In this document: piece by piece, positions 41,188 through 52,203 of the stretch
Layout: every line of letters starts with the position of its first letter
Position numbering within the stretch: the stretch's first letter is position 1
NCBI RefSeq assembly: GCF_052324685.1
Contig: NC_135224.1
Span: 22,980,451-23,044,450 of the forward strand
Direction: 5' to 3'
Length of the DNA stretch: 64,000 nt
DNA from: Brachyhypopomus gauderio
Taxonomy: Eukaryota; Chordata; Actinopteri; Gymnotiformes; Hypopomidae
Notes under the pieces: generated by a model
Told to the model about the DNA's origin: nothing
The model's input: only the letters and a program-made list of their open reading frames with translations
The model's database searches: none
Position numbers and translations under genes: made by a program

Positions 41188-41249
41188 AATGAACTCTACC
41201 AACAACTGGTTCCAGAAGCAGAAATGGAACAGGTGGGAGGAAACACGAG
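41188..41249 (+). pseudogene. IS630-like relic, second copy, second piece
   Basis: aatgaactctaccaacaact and ggtgggaggaaacacgagg match 32559-32620. Cut again by the hAT derivative at 41258. Confidence 0.75.
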
Positions 41250-41257
41250 GACATTTG

Positions 41258-41915
41258 CAGTGTTGCTAATAACGCCGTTAACGGCGTCATTTTGTCAGTA
41301 ACGGGATAATATAAATAATTACTTTTCCTGTCATTACAACGCCATTGATGTTACTGGTCATTAAAAGCGGTGCGTTACTATATATCCCCCATACTCAAAT
41401 AGCGGCCCTTATTTAAGAAAATACTTGAAGTTCCTGAATGTCTACTAGACTGGGTATTTGATTTATTTAATTAAGAATAGAAGTTTTATTGTTAAGTTTA
41501 CTTCTGTTGTGAACAAACCAGTTGTCTCAGGTTGAGAGAATTTAATTTAATTTGATAGATGTAAATGCACTTTATATAGTGTAACTGTTTACTTTTGCTT
41601 TTTTATTTTTTATTTTACAAAGATTTGGGATTTTAAAGGATTTTATCCTGCACTGGTCTGTTGATGTGCAATAAATATCAAAAGTTAAACACCTTTCTGA
41701 TCTACTCATTTCAACTGACTGTGAAAACTGCTTTTTCAAAAAATTCTTATTCATTGGCATATCACTTTTTTTTTACTGTAATGCAAATAGTTACTTTCCC
41801 TGGTAACGAGTTACTTTTATTATAGAGTAATTCAGTTACAAACTCAGTTACTTTTTTGAACAAGTAGTGAGTAACTATAACTAATTACTTTTTTAAAGTA
41901 ACGTTCCCAACACTG
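41258..41915. mobile_element. hAT-type non-autonomous element, 658 bp
   Basis: Starts CAGTGTTGCTAATAACG and ends GTAACGTTCCCAACACTG, flanked by a perfect 8-bp duplication GACATTTG (41250-41257 and 41916-41923). No coding capacity. Confidence 0.94.
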
Positions 41916-41923
41916 GACATTTG

Positions 41924-42357
41924 TGATGGGACAATGTAGCATTCTGTCATTCTCATGTCATCACAAACTGATTTATAGACCATCCAAGAGTGATGTCCCT
42001 TTTCCTCCCGCCCATCTCGCCTTTCCTCAACCCCAATAAGGAACTTTTTTCAGTCTGGAAGTGGAAGGTGTATGATCATCGGCCCCGTGACCAAATGTCC
42101 CTCCTGGATGCAATGGATCCTGGCTGCAGAGACATTTCAGCTGAAGACTGCCAGGGGTGAATAAGGCATACCAAGCTTTTCTATCCCAGGTGCATGGCAA
42201 GGGCCAAAATCAGATGTGATGAGGATGAAAACATGTGGCCAGTCTCTAAGACAACTTAGATTACACGTAACCAGACTGCTCAGTTTTGTATTCTGTTTTT
42301 TCTCCCTTGTGTGGCTTTTTTTTGAATATGTGTATTTTTATATATATGGGACCATGG
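41924..42357 (+). pseudogene. IS630-like relic, second copy, third piece
   Basis: Continues the transposase: a decayed FLNPNKELF-like box near 42030, TISAEDCQG-like sequence near 42140 and the tail near 42240, in several frames. Ends at tgggaccatggc, where the RT fragment begins; the non-coding remainder resumes near 44790. Confidence 0.75.
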
Positions 42358-42429
42358 CTAACCTCACAGTGCCCAGTCTCTCCAAGCAGTAGAGCCTCTA
42401 AACCCCTGCAAATCATTCCATCAGAAGCG

Positions 42430-43706
42430 GATCAAGTGGCCTTCAGCCAGTAGCCGGGCAGTATGGGCCCAGATCGACACAGACGTAAGCCAGATCTTGG
42501 AAACCACCACCAAGGAGTGGACAGACGCCTTGAGACCATGACATCCATCATAGTCAGCTATGCAGCAGAGAGGTTTGGCCTCAGTGAGGGCAGGAACCAA
42601 ATTCACACTAAACCGCCACGCTGTTCAGATCCAAAAATTGCGGCAAGAACTGCGGATCCTTAAGAAGCAGTACAAGGTGGCAGGTAAAGAACCCCTAGCA
42701 GACCTTAGAAACATTCTGAGGAAAAAGCTCATGACGCTGCGACGTGCAGAAGAGCACCGAAGGCGAAGAAAGGAGAGAGCAAGGAAGCGTGCTGCGCTCA
42801 TCTTCACCAAGAAACTGCTTGGAGATAAACGGAGTGGCAACCTTATGTGCTCAATGGCAGAGGTAAACATCTTTCTGCACAACACCCTCAGCGACCCAGA
42901 GAGGGAACAAGAGCTTGGACCACAGAGGTCCCTCATTAGCCCGCAGGCGCCAGCAGTGGAGTTTGTGATGAGGGAGCCCAGCTTGGCTGAGATACAGGAG
43001 GTCGTGAAGGGAGCCAGATCAGCATCAGCACCAGGCCCCAGCGGTGTTCCATACACTGTGTATAAACGTTGTCCACAACTACGGCGATATTTGTGGAAGC
43101 TGTTGAGGGTGATCTGGCGCAGGGGACAAGTGGCAGGCCAATGGAAATGTGCAGAGGGTGTGTGAATCCCGAAGGAAGAGGACTCAAAGGACATCAGTCA
43201 GTTAAGGACGATTTCGCTGTTAAGTGTTGAAGGCAAGATTTTCTTCAGCGTCTTGTCACGACGACTAAGAGTTCCTTATGAAGAACAGTTATAAAGACAC
43301 ATTGGTTCAGAAGGGTGGGATTCCTGGAGTGCCTGGATGCCTGGAACATACAGGAGTGGTAACGTAACTCATCAGAGAGTCGCGTGAAGGGAAAGGAGAT
43401 CTGACCGTACTGTGGCTGGACCTACCCAATGCGTATGGCTCCATACCTCACAAGCTTGTTGAGGTTCCCCTCCTGCAACATCACGTTCCCACCAGTCATA
43501 GACCTTATCCTGGACTATTACAGCAATTTCAGGCTAAGAGTCACTGCTGTGTCGGGCACATCAGACTGGCATCGACTTGAAAAGGGCATCATAACGGGCT
43601 GCACAATTTCAGTCATCCTGTTCGCACTCACCATGAACATGATCGTGAAGTCAGCAGAGGTGGAGTCTGATCAACTCCGGTCGGGTCGCCTGAGCGAGGG
43701 TGTCTG
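42430..43706 (+). pseudogene. Non-LTR reverse transcriptase fragment (R2-like style)
   Basis: An open part (42560-43165, about 200 residues) has a basic leader (LRRAEEHRRRRKERARKRAA) and the RT opening block SLAEIQEVVKGARSASAPGP followed by SGVPYTVYKRCPQLRRYLWK. Later pieces in other frames: IPKEEDSKDIS, LSVEGKIFFSVLSRRL, LTVLWLDLPNAYGSIPHKL and LEKGIITGCTISVILFALTM. The blocks match the RT family with 'ASAPGPNGVPY.VYK' and 'GCTISP..F' motifs seen in R2/NeSL-like LINEs. The YADD region and 3' end are missing; frameshifts and stops throughout. It sits within the IS630-like relic. Confidence 0.7.
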
Positions 43707-43767
43707 ATGTTGAAAGACCCGAAACACCCAGTGACCCCAGGATACATCACTGATGATGTGTCCCAGC

Positions 43768-44758
43768 CAGTGATGCCGGTAACGCGTTACTTAGTAACGC
43801 GTTACTGTAGTCGGACTACTTTTTTCAGTAACGAGTAGTCTAACGCAACTACTATTTAAAAACTAGTAGTCAGATTAAAGTTACTTATCTAAAACATCGT
43901 GCGTTACTATTTCTGCATTTCGGGGGAACGTAGGTTATATTTATTCATTCTTATTTTTTGGCTACACGTTTCTTACGCGGTTACGTCATCTCTGCTCTGC
44001 GGCGCCAAAGTCAGATGGAAGGAGAGGTTCGCCTTTAGCAGCTGGAAATACAGGCATTATTTTGATTTTATTTCGGCTAAGGAAGACAACATTAAGGTCC
44101 GTTGTACACTCTGTCCTGGCGACAGAGTGCTGTCTACTTTCAAAAACACAACGTCAAACCTGGAAAAAAAAAAAAAAAAAAAACGGGGCTTGGCGGCGAA
44201 CGTAAATTGTTACCGGGCGGGGTGTAAAATTGACTAAATTCAGTATTATATCGCGATCGATCGATCGCCGGTGGTTGGCGCCAGATCGAACTAGTAACTC
44301 ATTGAATCATAGATGTGGATCAGAGGTAAATAAACTGGATTTTTTTTTCGGCGTGAGATATCGGAAGTGTGGCGTAAGCGTGTGAAGACAGTCAAATGCG
44401 TGTGTCTCAATGCGTGACAGTTGGCAACCCTGTAAGTGGGCGGAGTTGAACAGAAAGACTGTCTTATTTATTTATTTAAAAAACATGTAAGCCTATTTCA
44501 AGAAAAAGTTTACAAATGCCAGTGTCATTTTTGATGTTCCGGTTAAAATACATGTCAATAAAGTGAGTATTGGCAGAACTGGTAGTCATTTTCATGTTAT
44601 AGGGGCGGGGGATCAGCCTCTGCTGAAAGTAACTAAAAGTAATCTAACTTAGTTACTTTTAAAAGCAAGTAGTCAGTAACTTAACTGAGTTACTTTTTAA
44701 AGAAGTAGTCAGTAGTCAGTAGTCGGATTACTGTTTCAAAGTAACTATGGCAACACTG
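43768..44758 (+). mobile_element. hAT-type element with BED-finger remnant
   Basis: 991 bp, ends CAGTGATGCCGGTAACGCG and AGTAACTATGGCAACACTG, perfect 8-bp duplication GTCCCAGC (43760-43767 and 44759-44766). It keeps the N-terminal BED exon of its parent transposase and an inserted poly-C/G-type MITE (about 44180-44450). Confidence 0.94.
43995..44165 (+). pseudogene. BED zinc-finger remnant
   Basis: Reads KVRWKERFAFSSWKYRHYF, then IKVRCTLCPGDRVLSTFKN and TTSNLE before a poly-A run. This is a ZBED1-type finger (W.YF...C..C.....); the transposase core that should follow is missing. Confidence 0.75.
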
Positions 44759-44779
44759 GTCCCAGCACATCAGCAAGAT

Positions 44780-45480
44780 GTATCTTTCACATGTTTATAA
44801 TTACGGTAATTATTTTTTGGGTTAGGCCACAATTTACAGTAATGACCCTAATACAGTAAAATATACCCTTTACTGCAAAACTGTTACTGACTCCTTTTTT
44901 TTGTCTAATGTACATTCCATATAGTACCTAACAGTAAATATCACTCGTTGTGTAGACAGTGTGTTGCCAAAAGTGTACATTTGAAAAAGAAAAAAAAAAG
45001 TACAAATGAAGCGGATTACAGTAAAAATGAACTGACTAAGAAAACAACAGATGTTACTGTAAAATGTCTGTTGTTTGCTGGGAGAGGGTAAAATATTACA
45101 TGTAATACTGTTTCTGTATTGCCATCAACTGTTCGTTTTTTTTACAGTGGTTGTGCAGTGATTGACTATGTTCATCTCGAATAGAGAGTCTGTGCTAGTG
45201 TTTGAAAGAATGATTGGATACTGAACCAGGTTTGCTTTATACACCAACTTTTTAACAAAGTTGGTGTATAAAGAGAAAACTTTGCGTTTTGAAATGCAGA
45301 GTTGGTATTTAGTTAAGAAAATGTGCATTGAACAGGATATTAGCTATTTGGCTATTAGTATGAGGTAAATGTGTCGCTGTGTTTAGAGTTTTGAAAATGT
45401 ATCTCAAGTATTGGGAAACACGTTAGCTATCGTAAAAAACTGTAGTACAATTAAGACGTCATTTAAGATGTGACAAATCT
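44780..45480. mobile_element. 3' portion of the second IS630-like element
   Basis: Matches 33020-33480, with an extra segment (about 45240-45480) containing an inverted pair tatacaccaactttttaaca / aaagttggtgtata. Ends at the shared dynein-intron sequence (ttggcctcaggttttattt). Confidence 0.7.
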
Positions 45481-45541
45481 CGATATTTTTCTTGGCCTCA
45501 GGTTTTATTTCTCATCGTACTACTTTCACACACACGCACAC

Positions 45542-47589
45542 CTTGTGGAGGATGAAGAGGTGCTGCTGTATCCTGCGTCTGCACCATTTTCCTGGCCTGC
45601 ACTTTGTCGCGCCACACACGGAAGGCCTTGCGCTTGCGGAAGAGCGCGACGAAGGGGATGCGTAGGAGCTGGAGGTGCAGGCGGTACTCACGCACCCACT
45701 GCTCCAGGGACACGAAGTCCACGTGGCCTCCGTCGTGGTGCGTCACGCCGTGTGCGCTCACCGTGTAGAACTCCGCCAACTGCTTCACTCTCTTGTACGT
45801 CACGATCCTGGAGGTCAAGGGAACACTTGGTTAACAGGGCTCGGCTCAAATTGTCAGAGACCACAGGTTGGATCTGATGTGGCGCTAAATATTCTAACCA
45901 GTTATTTCACTACAAACCTTTACTTACATGACATGAGCACAGGACCACAGGATATTACTGTATCAGACAAGGATGGTGTTGCTTATCAAATGTTTAATGT
46001 AATTAATAACAGGGAAGTCTGATACTGACTGATAGCTGATTAAGTTAAACACACAGAATCTCTTCAGTTTCCTCCCTCTCTTGTTTGTCCGTTTGTCATA
46101 CAGAGGTCACGTTTATATCTGAACATTTACATCACAACGACTCTGGTGTGAATCTTACTTGAAGTTGTACGGGTCGTACTTGACGGACGACTTGGGTTCT
46201 GCTGAGATCATGTACAGGAACCCGAGGTGAGAGTTGTTGCGAATAACCTGCCCAATTTCAATAGGGGAATGAATTTGGGCACGGATCACTTCCTCTACGG
46301 AGTTGAAGAGCAGCGGATTCGGCGGTGGAGAGGGGGTGTGGCTAATTGATGTGTGGTGTTTGGTGGCGCTCCGTGGCTTTTTCAGAGGAGAGGCGGAGCT
46401 GAATATTCTCTGACCTCTCTGCACCTAAAGACAGTGTACAGTCAGGCAACATAAAAGTTAACAATGTCCAATAAGAGAAGAGGTCGTTTAAATATTGAAT
46501 AATCAAAACATTTTCCTCAGTGTAACCAGTGAATGATACAATTCAGATCCTGGTAAAATAATGCTCACAGATCTCAAGCACAGAGCCCAAAAGCACACCT
46601 GATCCCACACCTGATCTCATATAAACTCATTCTCTACTGTATGGTGAAATGAAAATGTGAAAGCACACAAACTTCTGCACTGCCATTAATGCCTGTCTCA
46701 AAGTGCTTTGACTGAGTTGGACTGTGAGTATACACTCAGCACCCAGTTTAATAGATACCTCACACCTGTTCTCACTGGTCATCTGTCCACCTGTTCTATC
46801 AGGACCACCTTTATCAGCATTTATATGTTTTGTGGATTTTATACATGGACGAGTAATTGTTAATAACATGCTTTCATTAAAAAAATTTGTCCTCCACAAA
46901 TAATACAACTGACACAATAATATTGAATTTGCAGCACTGTGAATAGTACATTTGAACAGTCTAATAGCTGAGCTTCCCAATATGGTTGGGAATATTGTGG
47001 GAATGGATCTGGGCGCCTGTGCCGGAGTGCGGGAGGCCTACCTGTGTTTCTCTGAGGTGCTCTGGGAGGGGGGGCAGCTGTAGATCCGAGGACCGGTTCT
47101 CCAGGGACAGGTCCGTCCTCTTGTGCCCAGCAGGGCTGGATGAAGGCGGCTTCCAGCCAGCGCTGATCAGCTTCTCCCGGTTCATCTTGTGGATGTAGTC
47201 CGGGTGGTTGCGCTCCTGGTACCGCGTCAGGGCGGGCTGGAATTAAAAGAATAAATAAATTAACATACAGTTATTTAACATACAGCTACTTTCATTTGGA
47301 CATGCAGCAATGTCAGTAAGTTTATGGGTACCAGAATGTCCGGCTGGACGGGTCTCTGCGCGGCTCGTCGTCGCTCCTGCTGTAGGGCCCACATGCTGGA
47401 GGTGAACACCAGCTCATCAGGGCCCCTCTGCACGGGTCTGGGCCCTGTGGAGATGAGCCGGGCTCTCAGTCGCTCCACATCAACCGGCGGCAGTGAAAAC
47501 GAAAGAGAGGTGGGCGTCTCCACCACCGGGAGTCTGGCGTCACGTCGGGCTGAAGCGGCAGGACACCGTGAACTTATCTGAGGGAACAT
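45542..47589 (-). pseudogene. dnah6: Dynein axonemal heavy chain 5' exons 1-4, copy C
   Basis: Exon 1 47332-47589 (258 nt), exon 2 47042-47236 (195 nt), exon 3 46159-46424 (266 nt), exon 4 45542-45807 (266 nt; acceptor cctccag, donor aag|gtgtgcg). Exon 3 to 4 joins in phase to give YDPYNFK then IVTYKRVKQ, followed by FYTVSAHGVTHHDGGHVDF, SLEQWVREYRLHLQLLRIP and FVALFRKRKAFRVWRDK, a full dynein heavy-chain N-terminal signature. Near the end of exon 4 about five bases are missing relative to copy A, so the frame shifts after ARKM. This is the best-preserved set of exons 1-4, but no downstream exon is close: an IS630-like element with further insertions occupies the next 7 kb. Confidence 0.75.
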
Positions 47590-47812
47590 AATCGCACCGT
47601 GGAAACCTTCACTAACTCGTGTAGAAGGAATACACTAGCTGTACACTAGTTAACTTAGATTAATGACAACTAACTCACGTAACTAACGCTAGCCAAAGAA
47701 ACAGCTACTTTAACTCTAACGGATTTGTTTGTTGTTTCTTTGCAACAGACAAACAGCGTCTGCGTGTCTCGCGCAGAGACCGCATATATATACGCACTCG
47801 TGTTGTTGATTC

Positions 47813-47827
47813 GTTGCCAATGACAAC
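47813..47827. promoter_or_regulatory. RFX X-box, copy C
   Basis: GTTGCCAATGACAAC about 225 bases upstream of the copy C start codon, in the same setting as in copy A. A tatatata run lies on the gene side. Confidence 0.78.
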
Positions 47828-47883
47828 GAAGTGTTGAGTCATGGTTAGCTCCGCCCCCACCTGTCATCACGTCATTTCATTTA

Positions 47884-49137
47884 TGTAGCCACGTGATTCC
47901 GTCATTCGTCCCTGTAATCCCGGTCCCTTCGTTATTGGTTTCAGGTGTTTCGTGTTTTGTCTGGTGTATTTAAACCTCTGTGTCTGTTGTTTTCTCATAC
48001 AGCCCTGTTTTTGATATCGTGTTTCGTTTCGTGTTGGCTGTTTTATGCTCGGACCAAGGTTATAATAGTTTTGTATTTTTCATTTTAGTTTAGTTTTTAT
48101 TTAGTTGTGACTTTTTTCTAACTCAGTTAGTTTTAATCCGTTTTTAGAGCGTGTTTGCTAGTTTTTATTAGTTAAAAAAAATGTTAAGCTTAGTTTTAGT
48201 TTAGTCTTCATTAGTTTGTTTTTTTTATACTTTATACACAAGATAGAAACCTTAAGTGGAAAATGTGTAATATTGCTGCTGAAAATTGCCAGATTAAGGA
48301 CGGACACGAACATAGTGTAACCCTATTTTGGTTCGTGTGAAAAGCCAAACTTTTTGAACGCAATCGAGTCACACAGTCGTGTTGACATCCAGTCTCAACA
48401 CATTAACTAGTGCACCCGCCCGCTTGTGATTTTTCTGCACATTAACTAACCAGCAGCTATTTGATCACTGGTGAAGACGGTCCATTACGGTTCTCCTTCC
48501 CGGTGCTACCCAGCCGGGATGGTGCTTCTCTTTCGGCGGAGCTACTCTGAGCTCAGCTTGTCAATACTGGCAGTTAGCCCTCTTTTGAGCGTTAATATTC
48601 GTGGGTGTTTTCCTCTTGAGAACTACTCCATATATTTTATCACCCGTTTCCACTACAAGACATGTAGTCATATTAAATAATCCCATACACGACTCGCCGT
48701 TTTCTCCCAACATTTGTTGACGTAATTTTGCAGCTAGCATGGCGAGCAGGAGCTCTAAGAGCCGTGATGGACCAGGAGGTGCCGTACGGTTCTGCCAGCT
48801 AATATAAAACTAATGGTGAGAGAAATTCGATTTCATATCAGTCCACAAGACTTAAATTGACAGACACGAAAACGAAGGGTATCCTATCTATAACTTCAGA
48901 ACGTTTTAGTTAGTTTTCAAATCATGTAATATAGATAGTAGTTACCATTTTTATTTTAATTATCGTTATTTCGGTCAAATAAAATCTTTTCAATATCTGT
49001 TCGTTTTTTCGTTCGTTTTCGTTAACGATTATAACCATGGCTCGGACTCCCTCTCTGATCTGAAGCATGTTTCCTAGTTTAGGAATGACCTTTATTAAAT
49101 CTCGCTCATCTCAGCGTTTGCGTCCGCCTCTTAAATA
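47884..49137. mobile_element. LTR-like insertion in the copy C upstream region, itself interrupted
   Basis: Copy C follows copy A as far as catttcattta and then begins TGTAGCCACGTGATTCCG. A TATA-like ggtgtatttaaacc (about 47968) and a polyadenylation-like ttattaaatctcgctc (about 49093) are typical of the solo LTRs here. A hAT-type element splits it. The right end and target duplication are unclear. Confidence 0.6.
48055..49039. mobile_element. hAT-type element, 985 bp
   Basis: Ends CAAGGTTATAAT and ATTATAACCATG, flanked by a perfect 8-bp duplication GCTCGGAC (48047-48054 and 49040-49047). Contains a short atg-led remnant (MASRSSKSRDGPGG, about 48739), perhaps the start of a lost transposase. 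Confidence 0.88.
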
Positions 49138-49821
49138 GTGCAAAAAAAATTAAACTAGGTATTTCCGAAACAAAACGAATAAATCAATACCATTAATAAA
49201 TATAAAAACTAATATAAAATTATCGGTTTAAAAACAGTAACGGCATAAACTAGAACCGGCATCTCTTCTCCTTCAATACCTTTTTAATCATCCAATCGTG
49301 GCCTGAGTGTGTGTGAAGTAGTGGTGGGACTTTAACGCGTTAATTTCGATTAATTATAGGGAAATTAACGAACAAAAAAAATTTACGCATTTTACCGCAT
49401 TTAACGCATGAGACACTTTTGCACCGGAATGTTTCTCAGTGCACGAGTTCCAGACATACAGATTATATGGACGCACAATAAGATAATGGAGATGACTGAA
49501 GAGGCTACGCTGGTGGATGGGAAATTTAAATATAAGAAACTTCCAACGCCTCCTCCGCTCGCGGAGTCGCGCGCTACGGTCACTAGTGAAAGTATAATCC
49601 ATGCTTTACAAGAAGCGCTGCAAATTGCGTCAGTTGATGCAAGTTACGAACTGCCGTCCAGAAAGACAATGTCGAAGAAAATCCAGCAGCTGTATGATGA
49701 GGAAAGGGAAGTAAAACAGGTTATTGTGAAGAGCGCCACAAATGTGGCTCTGACTGGGGATCACTGGACCTCTGTTAGCAACAAGAATTATCTTGGTGTG
49801 ACAGCTCATATTATAGATGAT

Positions 49822-50444
49822 CAGGCCCGTAGCCAGGGGGGATCGAAGGGTTCGTTCGATCCCCGCCCCCGCACCCTCCCTCCGTACACACATGCCCCTC
49901 AAGATAGGTAGGCTATTCAATGAATGAATTGTTAATCTCCGGTGAATATACAGACAAACAAATAAGGACAGCAACAACAGACTCACAACAAACTTATAAC
50001 AGTGTTGGCAACTCTCACGCAATGAGCGTGAGACACACGCATTTGACCGTTTACACGTGCTCACACGCCATACATCCGATTTCTCACGCTGAAAAAAAAT
50101 AATGTTTATTTATCTCCGATCTACATCTATGATTCAATGAGTAACTAGTTCGCTCTGGCGCCAACCACTGGCGATCGATCGAGGAAACATATAAGACATA
50201 AACCCCCCCCCCCCCCCCGTCAACGTTTGACACACACACCACCCCCTTCCCCCCGCCCCCAAATCAAATCTCAGTCCTAGTGATTTTGAAAAGTTGGCAA
50301 CCTTGCTTATAATGAATAAAATATGTGTAAATTAAAAGGTTTGAAGTGTGCTCGTGTATTTAGGGGGCATTGGAGTAGAGAGGAAAATGAAGTCCACTTT
50401 TGGGGGAAAAAGATCCCCCCATCACAATGCTGGCTACGGGCCTG
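49822..50444. mobile_element. DNA element with CAGGCCCGTAGCCAG ends
   Basis: 623 bp; 15-bp inverted ends CAGGCCCGTAGCCAG and CTGGCTACGGGCCTG. Flanks gatgat/atgat suggest a short target duplication. Inserted into the transposase between IIDD and EWKIQ. Contains the MITE at 50000-50305. Confidence 0.85.
50000..50305. mobile_element. MITE with CARKGTTGSCAAC ends and poly-C core
   Basis: 306 bp, starts CAGTGTTGGCAACTCTCACG and ends AGTTGGCAACCTTG, flanked by CTTATAA (49993-49999 and 50306-50312). Shows ctcacacgccatacatccga, gatcgatcg and a C15 run as in 6480-6700. Confidence 0.85.
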
Positions 50445-50845
50445 ATGATGAATGGAAGATCCAGTCATTTGCTTTGAATATGCAGAAGACCACTTCTAGG
50501 CACTATGGAGATGCCTGTGGCAGAGGCCTGGGAAATTAAATAAAGTCTACCATCTAAAATGGTATTTAAAAACATCTGATTTATTTCAGTTCTTATTCTT
50601 CCAATACCTTGAGCAAAACTCATTTTTGGTCAGAATTTCCAGTGTTCTGAAAACTGTTTGCTTTGTTTTCTGCACTCATCTATTGGTCTGTGTAGTAGAC
50701 TGGTGGGAAAATATACAAGATGTTGAAGTTTATGCTTATGTTCATTGATTCATTCATCATTCAAACTTAAATTAATATTTCTCATGTGAAATATTGAGAT
50801 GCGATTAATTTCAATTAATTACAAAGATTCCAATTAATTTGATTA

Positions 50846-50847
<2 letters not shown>

Positions 50848-50915
<68 letters not shown>
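50848..50915. repeat. (GT)n microsatellite
   Basis: About 34 GT units. Confidence 0.96.
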
Positions 50916-50917
<2 letters not shown>

Positions 50918-51486
50918 AATATCTAACTGAGCTGCTTATCGAAAGAACTTGACCCTAATGGGCTGTTACAACAATTTACTGCAGAACAAGACATTGAGGT
51001 GTGGTATAAATACACTTTTGACGTTTTACAAAATAAACAAAGGTAAAATGTTTTAATACTGCTGTCGAGAGTTTTGATAGAGCTTTGCTGTTGAGCGCGT
51101 TCACGTTTGAGCGTCTGGTATTAGATGTCAACCAACGCAGCTATTATCTGTCAATCACCTTATCGCCACACCCCTTTAAGTAACACTTAATAACTTCTAT
51201 AAAATCTGTTTATCGTAGAGAAAAACACTGGGAGAGATACTAGATACTAACCCGATGGGGTCTTATAGAATTGACAACATATAATTGCTCAAAAAACTTA
51301 TTTTACGTGTAATAAAAATTAAAAGTTTCTCGTCCGGCCCGTTCACTTACATGAGAATGGGCGGGGTTAAAGGTTGTACTGCAGCTAGCCACTAGAGGGC
51401 AGCTGACTCACGGAGGCTTCACTTTTCACTCGTGTCGTCCAGTCCACTTATATATACGGGCTCTGGTTTGTACGAGCTGGTCGTAG
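50916..51486. other. Non-coding flank, possible MITE fragment
   Basis: Contains agctagccactagagggcag and nearby sequence that looks repetitive in style, followed by intron sequence leading to the dynein exon. No gene or clear ends. Confidence 0.4.
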
Positions 51487-51601
51487 GTTTCTTCTCGTCT
51501 AAAGGAGTTCAGGGAGTCGGTAAAGGAGGTGGCAGGAACTGCCTGTTGTATGACTATGCTGGAGGCTGGATACACACCTGATTACGACAGCTTCAACACC
51601 G
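51487..51601 (+). CDS. dnah6: Dynein heavy chain tail exon (115 nt), block II
   Basis: Same exon as 31265-31379: RLKEFRESVKEVAGTACC, MLEAGYTPDYDSFNT, acceptor gtcgtag, donor accg|gtac. Here the upstream intron lacks the MITE seen in block B. Confidence 0.5.
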
Positions 51602-51607
51602 GTACAG

Positions 51608-51662
51608 ACACACACGCGCACACTCACACGCACGCACACGCGCACACTCACACGCACGCACG

Positions 51663-51752
<90 letters not shown>
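51608..51752. repeat. (CA)n microsatellite with GCAC interruptions
   Basis: Long pure CA run from about 51675. Confidence 0.96.
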
Positions 51753-51755
<3 letters not shown>

Positions 51756-51862
51756 TGACAAGGTGGAGGCTGTATGGGTGGATGTTGGATGTTTGAACGT
51801 GTTGATTAGATCAGAAACAATGACTAAAGAGAGGCAGCTGAACCCTTCAGCAATGAAGAAGT

Positions 51863-51930
<68 letters not shown>
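51863..51930. repeat. (GT)n microsatellite
   Basis: Pure GT run marking the start of homology to block I. The 90-nt exon expected between the dynein exons is absent, suggesting a deletion between simple repeats. Confidence 0.95.
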
Positions 51931-51931
<1 letters not shown>

Positions 51932-52160
51932 AAAGGCACATTTTCTTCACACCAACAGTAAATGTTTTGCTACATCAAATCCGAAGCAACATTCAGCCAC
52001 ATGTGTTTTTGGTCGTTGGATCAATACTGCAGGTGCAGATACAGTAACATAGTTCAGTAGGAACCTGCTTTAAGGCCTCACGATACTAATGGAGAGTGTG
52101 TCTGTATTTATGGAGCAACAGATAAGCAGCAAAGTATTTATGATCAACAGAGCCTTCACA

Positions 52161-52199
<39 letters not shown>
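52161..52199. repeat. (GT)n microsatellite
   Basis: Longer allele of the run at 971-997. Confidence 0.95.
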
Positions 52200-52200
<1 letters not shown>

Positions 52201-52203
52201 TAG

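Larger units (their letters stand above)
49440..50540 (+). pseudogene. hAT transposase fragment split by a nested element
   Basis: First part 49440-49821: VDASYELPSRKTMSKKIQQL, then VALTGDHWTSVSNKNYLGV (first catalytic Asp in GDHW) and TAHIIDD. Second part 50445-50540: EWKIQSFALNMQKTTSRHYG then DACGRGLGN and a stop. The two parts join in sense across the insertion at 49822-50444. This is the ZBED1/ZBED4-like hAT transposase; the second Asp, the C-terminal dimerisation block and the BED exon are missing. Confidence 0.82.
49321..50850 (+). mobile_element. ZBED-type hAT element, truncated
   Basis: Begins agtggtgggactttaacgcg-ttaatt, a known fish hAT end style, and fades at gcgattaatttcaattaatt just before a GT tract. 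It carries a transposase fragment in two parts. Confidence 0.65.

Noticed and set aside
42625..43194. 189-codon minus-strand frame
   Set aside because: Antisense of the RT fragment on the + strand, which has recognisable RT blocks.
51764..51862. A further dynein exon (KVEAVWVDVGCLNVLIRSE) between the CA and GT tracts
   Set aside because: The matching sequence in block B has an in-frame stop and no convincing splice sites, so it is more likely intron.
51529..52047. 172-residue frame with Thr-His and Val-Cys repeats
   Set aside because: Only its first part (to 51601) is a dynein exon; the rest is translated microsatellite.
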